This document shows, piece by piece, positions 43,409-51,395 of a stretch of DNA of 64,000 bases. The first letter of the stretch is position 1; every line of letters begins with the position of its first letter. A model generated the notes under the pieces. That model searched no databases. It was not told the DNA's origin and saw nothing but the letters and a program-made list of their open reading frames with translations. The stretch covers positions 1 through 64,000 of the forward strand of contig NZ_AUFV01000015.1 in assembly GCF_000426685.1 (NCBI RefSeq), read 5' to 3'. The position numbers were made by a program, and so were the translations under genes. This stretch comes from Solimonas flava DSM 18980. GTDB taxonomy: Bacteria > Pseudomonadota > Gammaproteobacteria > Nevskiales > Nevskiaceae.

Positions 43409-44292
43409 CGGGAACCGTCCTTGGCGTCGGCGGCTTTGTTGGCGGCGGCCATCGCCTTGGCGTCGAGGCCGGCGAGGTTGTTGCCGGTGACGAGCTGGTT
43501 GTGCGCGTGCGCGAAGTGGTGCCAGCCGAAGGCGGCATCCATCGCCGTGCGCTTGCCGCGCAGATCCTCGATGTGATTGATCGACTGCTTGGCCAGCGCC
43601 AGCGCCAGACGCGGCTGCGCGGCGAGCCTGGACGCGATCGCGCGCACCTCGGCGGCCAGCGCCGCGCGCGTCGTCACGCGGTTGACCATGCCCATCTGCT
43701 GCGCGCGCGCCGCATCCATGCGCTCGCCGAGGAACAGGAATTCCTTGGCGATGCGCGGATGCAGCTCGAAGGCGTGCGCGAAGTATTCGACGCCCGGAAT
43801 GCCCATCTGCAGCACCGGGTCCTGGAAGTACGCGTCGTCGCTGGCGACGATCAGGTCGCAGACCCAGGCCAGCATCAGGCCGCCGGCGATGCAGGCGCCC
43901 TGCACCTGCGCGATGGTCGGCTTCGGAACGTCGCGCCAGCGGCGGCACATGCCGAGGTAGACCTCCTGCTCGCGCACCAGCTGCGCTTCGGCGCCGGGCT
44001 TGCCGACGTGGTCGTACCACAGGTGCTCGCGCTCGAAGGTTTCGTGCGCGTCGCGCTCCGGCGTACCGATGTCGTGGCCGGCCGAGAAATTCTTGCCGGC
44101 GCCGGCCAGCACGATGACCTTGACCGCGTCGTCGTCGACGGCGCGGCGGAACGACGCGTCGAGCGCGTAGGTCATCTTCGAGTTCTGCGCGTTGTGATAG
44201 CGCGGCCGGTTCATCGTGATGGTCGCGATGCCGTCCTGCACGTCGTACAGCACGACCGGCTCGCTGGCGGCTTGCGGATTCATCGCCGTCAT
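43405..44292 (-). CDS. Enoyl-CoA hydratase/crotonase family protein
   Basis: A 295-residue crotonase. Oxyanion-hole segments AGKNFSAGHDIGTP and VQGACIAGGLMLAWVCDLIVAS, with FQDPVLQMGIPGVEYFAHAFEL downstream. The long C-terminal segment (FGWHHFAHAHNQL) resembles EchA13/EchA19-like actinobacterial hydratases. It starts four bases past the Ltp-type gene and overlaps ipdC, so it is deep in the operon. It probably hydrates an enoyl-CoA of the side chain or of ring-cleavage products. Confidence 0.82.
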   Translation of the reverse strand: MTAMNPQAASEPVVLYDVQDGIATITMNRPRYHNAQNSKMTYALDASFRRAVDDDAVKVIVLAGAGKNFSAGHDIGTPERDAHETFEREHLWYDHVGKPGAEAQLVREQEVYLGMCRRWRDVPKPTIAQVQGACIAGGLMLAWVCDLIVASDDAYFQDPVLQMGIPGVEYFAHAFELHPRIAKEFLFLGERMDAARAQQMGMVNRVTTRAALAAEVRAIASRLAAQPRLALALAKQSINHIEDLRGKRTAMDAAFGWHHFAHAHNQLVTGNNLAGLDAKAMAAANKAADAKDGSR

Positions 44293-44295
44293 CGC

Positions 44296-45477
44296 TCAGC
44301 GCTTGACGATGACCGACGAACCGTGGCCGAACAGGCCCTGGTTCGCGGTGATGCCGACGCGCGCGTTGTCGATCTGGCGCGCGCCGGCCTGGCCGCGCAG
44401 CTGCCAGGTCAGCTCGCAGACCTGGGCAAGCGCCTGCGCCGGCACCGCCTCGCCGAAACAGGCGAGCCCGCCGGACGGATTGACCGGCACGCGGCCGCCG
44501 ATCGTCGTCGCGCCCTCGCGCACCAGCCGCGCCGCGGCGCCGCGCGGGCACAGCTGCAGGTCTTCGATCCAGTCGAGTTCGAGCGCGGTCGACAGGTCGT
44601 AGACCTCGGCGACGCTGATGTCGGCCGGATCGACGCCGGCCTCGGCGTAGGCCTTCGCCGGCAGCGCGGCGCGAAAGCTCTGCGCCTTTGCTGCGATGGC
44701 GGAATCGGTGGCGATGTCCGGCATCTCGACCAGCGCCGAGGCGAAGGTCGGCGTCACCGTCGACACCGCGGCGACGCGCGGCGCGCCGGCCTTGCCGAGG
44801 CGGCGCGCGTAATCGACGCTGGACACGATGATCGCCGCGGCGCCGTCGGACACCGCGCAGACGTCCATCAGGCGCAGCGGATCGGCGAGCATCGCCGAGG
44901 CGGCGACGTCCTCGGCCGTGAACTTCTTGCGATAGCGCGCGTTCGGATTGGTGTAGCCGTGCGCGGCGTTCTTGACCTTGACCGCGGCGAAGTCGGCTAG
45001 CGTGTCGCCGTACAGCGCCATGCGGCGGCGCGCGTACAGCGCGAAGTAGGTCGGGTTGGTGATGCCGATGCGAAAGCGCACCCAGTCCGGATCGTCCGGA
45101 CGATCGCCCGGCGCCGGCTTGAGAAAGCCCTTCGGCGTGGTGTCGGCGCCGATCACGAGCGCGACTTCGCATTCGCCGGACAGGATCTTCGAGCGCGCGG
45201 CGGCCAGCGCCTGCGAGCCCGAGGCGCAGGCCGCGTACGAGGTGTTGACCTGCGCGCCCTGCCAGCCGAGCGCCTGCGCGAAGGTCGCGCCGGCGACCTG
45301 GCCGGGATAGCCGTTGCGGATCGTCGCCGCGCCGGAGACGAACTGCACGTCGCGCCATTTCACGCCGGCATCGACGAGCGCAGCGCGCGCGGCGACGACG
45401 CCGTATTCGACGAAGCTTTTGCCCCACTTGCCCCAGGGGTGCATGCCGACGCCGAGGATGGCGATGTCGCGGCTCAT
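44296..45477 (-). CDS. Ltp-type thiolase-fold protein (SCP-x/aldolase family)
   Basis: A 393-residue thiolase-superfamily protein of the lipid-transfer/SCP-x branch: IAILGVGMHPWGKW, YAACASGSQAL with a Cys in the nucleophile region, VYDLSTALELDWIEDLQ, and NPSGGLACFGEAVP. The GHP motif that carries the thiolase His is replaced by GEA, arguing against ordinary thiolysis. It overlaps (ATGA) a DUF35 gene. The Ltp plus DUF35 pair is the architecture of steroid side-chain retro-aldolases (Ltp2-ChsH2 type). Placement between ipdB and ipdC suggests C-C cleavage in this pathway. Confidence 0.8.
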   Translation of the reverse strand: MSRDIAILGVGMHPWGKWGKSFVEYGVVAARAALVDAGVKWRDVQFVSGAATIRNGYPGQVAGATFAQALGWQGAQVNTSYAACASGSQALAAARSKILSGECEVALVIGADTTPKGFLKPAPGDRPDDPDWVRFRIGITNPTYFALYARRRMALYGDTLADFAAVKVKNAAHGYTNPNARYRKKFTAEDVAASAMLADPLRLMDVCAVSDGAAAIIVSSVDYARRLGKAGAPRVAAVSTVTPTFASALVEMPDIATDSAIAAKAQSFRAALPAKAYAEAGVDPADISVAEVYDLSTALELDWIEDLQLCPRGAAARLVREGATTIGGRVPVNPSGGLACFGEAVPAQALAQVCELTWQLRGQAGARQIDNARVGITANQGLFGHGSSVIVKR

Positions 45478-45923
45478 GCCATGGCTCCGGCCGGCGCCCA
45501 CTTCCAGGTCAGCTTGCCGTCGGCGAGCGCTTCGAGCTTCAGCGCCATCGTCATGCCGACCTTCAGTTGTTCGACGCCGACGCCGTCGACGACCGGGCCG
45601 AGCACGATCATCTGCTCGGCCGCCAGTTCAACGGCGGCGATCGCGAACGGCCGGTACGCGTCCTTGTCGACCTGCGCGAACGGCTCCGGCGGCTGGTATG
45701 CGGCATTGGTGTACGACCACAGCGTGCCGGTGCGCGACAGCGGCACCTCGTCGAACGCATCGCCGTCGCAATCCGGATGGCGGCAGTAGCCGCTCTTCAG
45801 CTTCGGAAAGTAGACGGTGCCGCAGCGCGCGCAGCGGTTGCCGAGCAGCTGCGGCCGCTCGGCATCGAGCGTGAACCAGCCGTCGAGCACGGGCATGGGC
45901 GCCGCGACGGCGGGCGCGTTCAT
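45474..45923 (-). CDS. DUF35 zinc-ribbon/OB-fold protein
   Basis: A 149-residue protein with a zinc ribbon (NRCARCGTVYFPKL, then YCRHPDCDGD; Cys pairs for metal) followed by an OB-fold. In steroid side-chain enzymes a DUF35 domain activates an Ltp-type aldolase. The gene overlaps ipdB by four bases upstream and the Ltp gene by four bases downstream, so the three are translationally coupled. It very probably forms a complex with the Ltp-type protein. Confidence 0.87.
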   Translation of the reverse strand: MNAPAVAAPMPVLDGWFTLDAERPQLLGNRCARCGTVYFPKLKSGYCRHPDCDGDAFDEVPLSRTGTLWSYTNAAYQPPEPFAQVDKDAYRPFAIAAVELAAEQMIVLGPVVDGVGVEQLKVGMTMALKLEALADGKLTWKWAPAGAMA

Positions 45924-46756
45924 GCTGCCGCCCTCACCGCCGGCGGATTGCCCTTGACCGCCGTCGCGCGCAGGTTGTGCGGATCGAGGCGGCGGATGAT
46001 CGCCAGCTGCTCGGCGCTCGGCAGCGGCGTCTCGCGCAGATCGTCGACGCGCGCCAGCGTGAAGCCGGTCGCCGCCTGCACCTGCTCGAAGCTCACGCCG
46101 GGATGCAGCGAGCGCACGCGAAGGCCGTGGCCGGCCCATTTGTCCGGGCCGCCGAAGTCCATCACGCACAGATCGGTGACGATCAGGCGCAGATCGAGGT
46201 AGTCGTGCTTCATGCCCGGCGCCCAGCGCTCGGCGCGGTAGCCGACGCCGGACACCATGTCGACTTCGCCGGCCACGAACACGCGCGGGCCGTGATTGGG
46301 CACGAACATCGAGTTCAGATGGTTGATGCTGTTGCCGGGCAGGCCGCGCACGCCGAGGATCGCCGACTTCGGCTTCTCATAGCTGCCGCCGACCACCGAC
46401 AGATTGGTCTGGCCCCAGCGGTCGATCTGCGTCGGTCCGATCATCGCGTGGCGGCGGCCGCCCCAGACGCATTCGAAGACGCGGTCGAAGGACATGTAGC
46501 CGGAATACTTCGGCACGTAGTCGCCGCGCGGGCCGAGCGGAATCGGCTCCTCGACCAGGAAGGTCTCGGAGTCCGTCATCAGCAGCTCCGGCGAGTGCGT
46601 GAGCTTGGCGAGCGAGGCGCCGAGGCGCGGCACGATGCCGATGCCGGAGGCGAGCAGCTCGCCGTTGTCGCGCCAGGCTTCGCTGGCGGCGACGATCATC
46701 AGCTCGGCGAGCGTCGCGGTATCAGCGGAGGTTTCGACCGTCGTCATCTGGTTCAT
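45920..46756 (-). CDS. ipdB: COCHEA-CoA hydrolase subunit B (IpdB)
   Basis: A 278-residue member of the class I CoA-transferase fold. Features typical of IpdB: GIGIVPRLGASLAKLTHSPELL, YMSFDRVFECVWGGRRHAMIGPTQIDRWGQTN, and LPGNSINHLNSMFVPNHGPRVF. With IpdA it hydrolyses the last carbocyclic ring of COCHEA-CoA; it does not transfer CoA. The catalytic Glu of true CoA-transferases is not apparent. It starts four bases after ipdA. Confidence 0.9.
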   Translation of the reverse strand: MNQMTTVETSADTATLAELMIVAASEAWRDNGELLASGIGIVPRLGASLAKLTHSPELLMTDSETFLVEEPIPLGPRGDYVPKYSGYMSFDRVFECVWGGRRHAMIGPTQIDRWGQTNLSVVGGSYEKPKSAILGVRGLPGNSINHLNSMFVPNHGPRVFVAGEVDMVSGVGYRAERWAPGMKHDYLDLRLIVTDLCVMDFGGPDKWAGHGLRVRSLHPGVSFEQVQAATGFTLARVDDLRETPLPSAEQLAIIRRLDPHNLRATAVKGNPPAVRAAA

Positions 46757-46760
46757 GGCT

Positions 46761-47642
46761 TCAGAACACCGGAGTCTTGAGCTTGGCGAGGCGCTCGGCG
46801 CCGCCGGCCTTGGCGAGATACTCGGCCTCGCTGCAGGCGACGAACTCGGCGACGTATTGCTGCCAGCCGTTGTCGTCGGCGGCCGAGGCGTTGTAGCGCT
46901 TCAGGTGTTCGAGGTCCCAGCCGTAGTCGGGACCGCTGTAGGTCGGATGCGCGCCGAACGGCGCATGCACCACGCCGCTGACCAGATAGCGCTCGAAGAA
47001 ATTCAGCTTCGCCGACGCCGCGTCGAGCGCGAAACGGTCGACCAGCGTCTCGGTGCTGACGTAGCAGCGCTCGGCGGCGCGCGCGAAGAGATGATCGAAC
47101 AACGGATCGTTGGCGCGGTTCAGGGTGTTGCCGAGGCGGTCGGCCTCGTTGACGTGCAGCAGCGCGGCGTCGAGCCGCAGCGCCGGCATCGCCACGTAGA
47201 CCTCGCCGTCGTCGTACGGCGAGCGCACGGTCTTGAGCTGCGGATTGCGCGCCAGCACGTCGCTCGCCAGGCCGCAGCGCGTCGGCAGGAACGACATGCG
47301 CATGCCGGCCGCGCGCAGGCCCCACTCGAACATGCCTTCGTCGATCTCCATGACCTCGATCGCGCCGGCCTCGCGGGCCTTGCGGAAGTAGGGCTCGAGC
47401 GGGATCGCGTCCATCGTCACGAAGCCGTAGACCAGCTTCTTCACCTTGCCGGCCGCGCACAGCATGCCGACCTCGGGGCCGCCGTAGGCGACGATCGTCA
47501 GATCCTTGAGGCCGGAGCGCAGGATCTCGCGCACCAGTGCCATCGGCTTGCGGCGCGGGCCCCAGCCGCCGATGCCGATCGTCATGCCCGAGCGCAGCTG
47601 GCCGACGACGTCGGCCGCGCTCATTTCCTTGTTCAAAGCCAT
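46761..47642 (-). CDS. ipdA: COCHEA-CoA hydrolase subunit A (IpdA)
   Basis: A 293-residue CoA-transferase-fold protein: GMTIGIGGWGPRRKPMALVREI near the N-terminus, GGPEVGMLCAAGKVKKLVYGFVTMD, and IEVMEIDEGMFEWGLRAAGMRMSFLPTRCGL. The pattern matches IpdA of steroid degraders. It follows hsaC by 14 bp and is immediately followed by ipdB, the conserved subunit order. Cytoplasmic heteromer with IpdB. Confidence 0.9.
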   Translation of the reverse strand: MALNKEMSAADVVGQLRSGMTIGIGGWGPRRKPMALVREILRSGLKDLTIVAYGGPEVGMLCAAGKVKKLVYGFVTMDAIPLEPYFRKAREAGAIEVMEIDEGMFEWGLRAAGMRMSFLPTRCGLASDVLARNPQLKTVRSPYDDGEVYVAMPALRLDAALLHVNEADRLGNTLNRANDPLFDHLFARAAERCYVSTETLVDRFALDAASAKLNFFERYLVSGVVHAPFGAHPTYSGPDYGWDLEHLKRYNASAADDNGWQQYVAEFVACSEAEYLAKAGGAERLAKLKTPVF

Positions 47643-47656
47643 GGTGCGAATCGTCC

Positions 47657-48559
47657 TTAGCGGAAGCCGACCGAGAAGTCGTGGCCCCAGATCGAGACCT
47701 GCTGTGTCTGCGTGGTCTGCCAGACGCCGGGCTCGACGCTGATGCCTCCCCAGCCGTATTCGATCGCGAAATTGCCGGGCGTCATCATGTAGAACGAAGT
47801 CATGCGGTCGTTCTCGTGCTCGCCGAGCGTCGCCATCAGCTTGACGCCCTCGGCCTGCAGGCGGTCGTAGGCGCGGCCGACGTCGGTCAGCGCATCGACT
47901 TCGACCATCACGTGCACGCAGCCGGAGGCGCTCGGCATCTCGGCGAGCGCGACGCTGTGGTGGCGACCGGCGGCGGCATGCAGGAAGTAGATGCGGATGT
48001 CCGGCGCGTCCGGCGCCGGCTTGAAGTTGAAGACGTCGGAGAGCCCGAAGCCGAGCGTGTCGCGGAACAGCGCCAGCGTCGGCTCGAACGGAATCGCCGG
48101 CAGCACGGTGTGGCCCAGGCCCTGACGCCCGGTCTTGAAGCCCTGCACGCCGATCGGCGAGACGAACGGCGTCCAGCCTCCGGTGTAGCCGTAGACCAGC
48201 TCGTGGCGATTGCCGGCCGGATCGTCGAACGTGGCGATCGCGCTCATCTTGCGCGCCGCCGCGTCCGCCGCGCTGCCGAGCACGACGGCGACGCCGGCCT
48301 GCTGCAGCGCGGCGACGGTGGCGTCGAACGCGGCGCGGTCGGGGACTTCCCAGCCGGACGCCAGATAGCGGTCGGACGCGCCGCGCACGGCGATGATGCG
48401 GAAGTCGCGGCCGTCCATCTTCAGGCCGACGCCGCCGTCGGCCGGCACCGATTGCATGCCGAGCATGCGCTCGCCGAAGGCTTGCCACTGCGAAGGATCC
48501 GTCGTCTCGGCGACGATGTAGGCCAGCGCCTCGATATTGAGCATGGGAGAGTCCGTCAT
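47657..48559 (-). CDS. hsaC: Extradiol ring-cleavage dioxygenase, HsaC/TesB-like
   Basis: A 300-residue two-domain VOC extradiol dioxygenase. Likely iron ligands are His ~150 (GLGHTVL), His ~216 (GCVHVMVEV) and Glu ~267 (FAIEYGW), with a catalytic His in the HH pair at ~200. HsaC/TesB cleaves the aromatised A ring of the secosteroid catechol (3,4-DHSA). The best start is the ATG at 48559 or an in-frame ATG at 48544. It is the first gene of the leftward operon, with palindrome B and a GATAAT -10 close upstream. The partners hsaA, hsaB and hsaD are not in the window. Confidence 0.88.
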   Translation of the reverse strand: MTDSPMLNIEALAYIVAETTDPSQWQAFGERMLGMQSVPADGGVGLKMDGRDFRIIAVRGASDRYLASGWEVPDRAAFDATVAALQQAGVAVVLGSAADAAARKMSAIATFDDPAGNRHELVYGYTGGWTPFVSPIGVQGFKTGRQGLGHTVLPAIPFEPTLALFRDTLGFGLSDVFNFKPAPDAPDIRIYFLHAAAGRHHSVALAEMPSASGCVHVMVEVDALTDVGRAYDRLQAEGVKLMATLGEHENDRMTSFYMMTPGNFAIEYGWGGISVEPGVWQTTQTQQVSIWGHDFSVGFR

Positions 48560-48581
48560 CGTTCTTGTCGTGATGGCGGAA

Positions 48582-48587
48582 ATTATC
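48582..48587 (-). promoter_or_regulatory. -10 hexamer of the hsaC operon
   Basis: Minus-strand GATAAT within TCTCGATAATTTCCG. Site B is exactly 21 bases upstream, the same spacing as at the fused dehydrogenase promoter. The transcript would have a very short leader before the hsaC start. Confidence 0.6.
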
Positions 48588-48608
48588 GAGACGCGCCTGC
48601 GCAGGAGC

Positions 48609-48626
48609 TTCACCCAATTAGACGAG
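48609..48626 (-). promoter_or_regulatory. 18-bp operator-like palindrome, site B
   Basis: TTCACCC-AATT-AGACGAG on the plus strand; differs from site A in the spacer and one half-site base. It is centred about -42 from the inferred hsaC transcription start. Confidence 0.7.
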
Positions 48627-48667
48627 TCAAACCCGCGTCGGCAAAGGCTCTTTTGCCGGCGCGCGCG

Positions 48668-48685
48668 CTCACCCCATCGGACGAA
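48668..48685 (+). promoter_or_regulatory. 18-bp operator-like palindrome, site C
   Basis: CTCACCC-CATC-GGACGAA. It lies 20 bases upstream of the AATAAT hexamer at 48706-48711, driving the FAD dehydrogenase gene rightward. Both half-sites are identical to those of site D (60183). Confidence 0.7.
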
Positions 48686-48705
48686 GCTCGGCGCCGCACG
48701 ATCGA

Positions 48706-48711
48706 AATAAT
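48706..48711 (+). promoter_or_regulatory. -10-like hexamer of the FAD dehydrogenase-SDR-fadD3 operon
   Basis: AATAAT within TCGAAATAATGCG, nearly identical to the context at 34503-34508. Start codon of the gene is 42 bases downstream. Confidence 0.55.
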
Positions 48712-48753
48712 GCGAACGTCCCGCGCCGCGCGCGCCTGCATCGTTTCTCGCCC

Positions 48754-50463
48754 ATGTCCACGTCCGCCCCCTCGCCTGCCGCACCCGACGGCACGCTGCC
48801 GATCGAAGCACCGCTGTGCGTCGACTCCGACGCCGCGCTGCACTGGGAATGGCGCTGCGACGTGCTGGTCGTCGGCTATGGCGCGGCCGGCGCCGCGAGC
48901 GCGATCGCCGCGCGCGAGGCCGGCGCCGGCACGCTGATCGTCGAGCGCTTCGACGGCGGCGGCGCGACGGCGCGCAGCGGCGGCATCATTTACGCCGGCG
49001 GCGGCACCGCGCAGCAGCACCGCGCCGGCTACGCCGACACGCCGGCGGCGATGTTCCGCTACCTGCAGATGGAATGCGGCTCGCACGGCGGCAACGGCGC
49101 CGTCAGCGACGCCACGCTGCAGCGCTTCTGCGACGACAGCCGCGGCCTGATCGCGTGGCTGGAATCGATCGGCGTGCGCTTCGATTCCGATCCGGCGTTC
49201 GAGAAGACGCAACCGAAGACCTCGTATCCGAAGGACGGCATCTACCTCTACTACTCCGGCAACGAGGCGGTGAAGGAATACGCGGCGGTCGCCGAACCGG
49301 CGCCGCGCGGCCATCGCGTGCGCGGCAGCTTTCTGTCCGGACGCACGCTGTTCGAGGCGCTGCGCGCGCGCGTCGAAGCGCTCGGCGTGCGCGTGCTGCG
49401 CCAGAGCGGCGTGCGCCGCCTGGTCGTCGACCGCCAGGGCGCGGTGCTCGGCGCCGAGCTGTGGCAGCTGCCGCCGGACTCGAAAGCGGCGGCCCGCCAC
49501 CGCCGCCTGATGCGCCGCGCCGAAATGTTGCACAACGTCGCGCCGGGCTACGCCGACCGCCTGCGCGCGCAGGCACTGGCGCTGGAGAACGCGGCCGCCG
49601 TCAAGGTTTACGCGCGCGCGCAGCGCGGCGTCGTGCTGTCGACCGGCGGCTTCATCTTCAACCGGCCGATGGTGGCCGCGCACGCGCCGAAGTACGCGAT
49701 GACGATGCGCCTCGGTGCGACCGGCTGCGACGGCAGCGGCATCCGCCTCGGCCAGTCGGCCGGCGGCGCCGCGGCGCGGCTCGACAAGGTCTCGGCCTGG
49801 CGCTTCATCAATCCGCCGAGCGTGTGGCCGCAGGGCATCGCCGTCGACGCGCACGGCCAGCGCTTCTGCAACGAGCAGGTCTACGGCGCCAAGCTCGGCG
49901 TGACCATGTGCGAGCACCACGACGGCCGCGCCTGGCTGCTGCTCGACGCCCGCCTGCGCCGGCAGGCGATCCGCGAAGCGCTGTTCGGCGGCCTGTGGGC
50001 CTTCCAGAGCATTCCGGCGCTGTTCCTGATGCTGTTCGCGCCGCGCGCGCGCTCGGTCGAGGCGCTGGCGGCGAAGATCGGTCTGCCGGCCGGAGCGCTG
50101 CGGCAGAGCGTCGAGCAGTACAACGACGGCGCGCGCCGCAAGCAGGACGCGCTCGGCAAGCAGTCTGGTTATCTCGCCGAGCTGGCGCAGCCGCCGTACT
50201 ACGCGCTCGACATCTCCGCCGCCAGCAAGGCTTTCCCGTGCCCGGCGATCACGCTCGGCGGCCTGCGCGTCAACGAGACCAGCGGCGCCGTGCTCGACGC
50301 CCAGGGCCGCGACATCGGCGGCCTCTACGCGGCCGGCCGTACGGCGGTCGGCATCGCCTCCAACTACTACGTCAGCGGCCTGTCGCTCGCCGACTGCCTG
50401 TGGTCCGGCCGCCGCGCCGGCCAGGCTGCGGCCGCCATCACCCCTTTGCAGGCCGCGGCCTAG
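48754..50463 (+). CDS. FAD-dependent 3-ketosteroid dehydrogenase-like protein
   Basis: A 569-residue flavoprotein of the KstD/fumarate-reductase superfamily. The Rossmann motif VVGYGAAGAAS binds FAD, GGGATARSGGIIYAGGG is the second flavin contact, and the C-terminal GLYAAGRTAVGIASNYYVSG loop carries Tyr residues and a Ser. The last loop fits 3-ketosteroid delta4-(5-alpha)-dehydrogenases better than delta1-dehydrogenases; this is from memory of the family. It would introduce a double bond into ring A. First gene after site C, in an operon with an SDR and fadD3. Confidence 0.7.
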   Translation: MSTSAPSPAAPDGTLPIEAPLCVDSDAALHWEWRCDVLVVGYGAAGAASAIAAREAGAGTLIVERFDGGGATARSGGIIYAGGGTAQQHRAGYADTPAAMFRYLQMECGSHGGNGAVSDATLQRFCDDSRGLIAWLESIGVRFDSDPAFEKTQPKTSYPKDGIYLYYSGNEAVKEYAAVAEPAPRGHRVRGSFLSGRTLFEALRARVEALGVRVLRQSGVRRLVVDRQGAVLGAELWQLPPDSKAAARHRRLMRRAEMLHNVAPGYADRLRAQALALENAAAVKVYARAQRGVVLSTGGFIFNRPMVAAHAPKYAMTMRLGATGCDGSGIRLGQSAGGAAARLDKVSAWRFINPPSVWPQGIAVDAHGQRFCNEQVYGAKLGVTMCEHHDGRAWLLLDARLRRQAIREALFGGLWAFQSIPALFLMLFAPRARSVEALAAKIGLPAGALRQSVEQYNDGARRKQDALGKQSGYLAELAQPPYYALDISAASKAFPCPAITLGGLRVNETSGAVLDAQGRDIGGLYAAGRTAVGIASNYYVSGLSLADCLWSGRRAGQAAAAITPLQAAA

Positions 50464-50513
50464 ACCGCGCCGGCAGCAGATCGAAAACCGCAAACGCAAC
50501 GAGGAGCAGCAGC

Positions 50514-51284
50514 ATGGGCAGTCGTGTACAGGGCAAGGTCGTGGTCATCACGGGGGCCGCCAGCGGCGTCGGCAAGGAAGACGCGCTGCTGCTCGCCCGC
50601 GAAGGCGCGCGCGTGGTGCTGACCGACGTCAACGAGGAGGCCGGCCAGGCGGTCGCCCGGCAGATCGGCGACGCCGCGCTCTTCATCAAGCACGACATCG
50701 CCTCCGAGGACGGCTGGAAGCAGGTGATCGCCAAGACCGAGGAAGCCTTCGGCGGCATCGACGTGCTGGTCAACAACGCCGCGATCCTCGCCTATGGCAC
50801 GATCGAGACGACCACGCTGGAGCTGTGGCAGAAGATCCAGCGCGTCAACTCCGACGGCTACTTCCTCGGCTGCAAGTACGCGGTCGAGGCGATGAAGAAG
50901 CGCCCGAACGGCTCGATCATCAACATGTCGTCGATCTCCGGCATCGGCGGCGTGTCCTCGTTCTGCGCGTACAGCGCGTCGAAGGCGGCGGTCGCCGGCC
51001 TGACGCGCACGGTCGCCGCGCACTGCCGCGCGCAGCTCTACAAGATCCGCTGCAACTCGATCCATCCGGACGGCATCGCCACGCCGATGGTCATGAACCT
51101 GCACGCCGACAAGAGCGCGCCGAGCGCGTACATCCGCGAGAAGGACCCGAAGCAGCTGCAGGCGCGCTTCTGCCAGCCGCAGGACATCGCCAATCTGGTG
51201 CTGTTCCTGGCCAGCGACGAGTCGCGCTTCATCAACGGCGCCGAGATGCGCATCGACAACGGCTACGCGATGTGGGCCGACTAG
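50514..51284 (+). CDS. SDR, hydroxysteroid dehydrogenase-like
   Basis: A 256-residue classical SDR: TGAASGVG, DVNEEAG (an Asp that favours NAD), NNAAILAYG, SSISGIGG and YSASK. GAGGAG ribosome site. It lies between the FAD dehydrogenase and fadD3 genes in the same transcript. It could oxidise a hydroxyl of the steroid nucleus (3-, 7-, 12- or 17-position) or an acyl-CoA; the sequence does not decide. Confidence 0.83.
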   Translation: MGSRVQGKVVVITGAASGVGKEDALLLAREGARVVLTDVNEEAGQAVARQIGDAALFIKHDIASEDGWKQVIAKTEEAFGGIDVLVNNAAILAYGTIETTTLELWQKIQRVNSDGYFLGCKYAVEAMKKRPNGSIINMSSISGIGGVSSFCAYSASKAAVAGLTRTVAAHCRAQLYKIRCNSIHPDGIATPMVMNLHADKSAPSAYIREKDPKQLQARFCQPQDIANLVLFLASDESRFINGAEMRIDNGYAMWAD

Positions 51285-51395
51285 GTCGGCGCATGAACGT
51301 TCCGATCAGCCCGGCGCGTCCGGCGACGCGACGGCGCACGGGGCCGTCGTGCGCCGGACGCTGCCGGGCTCCCTCCTGCTGCTGACCGCACCGCC

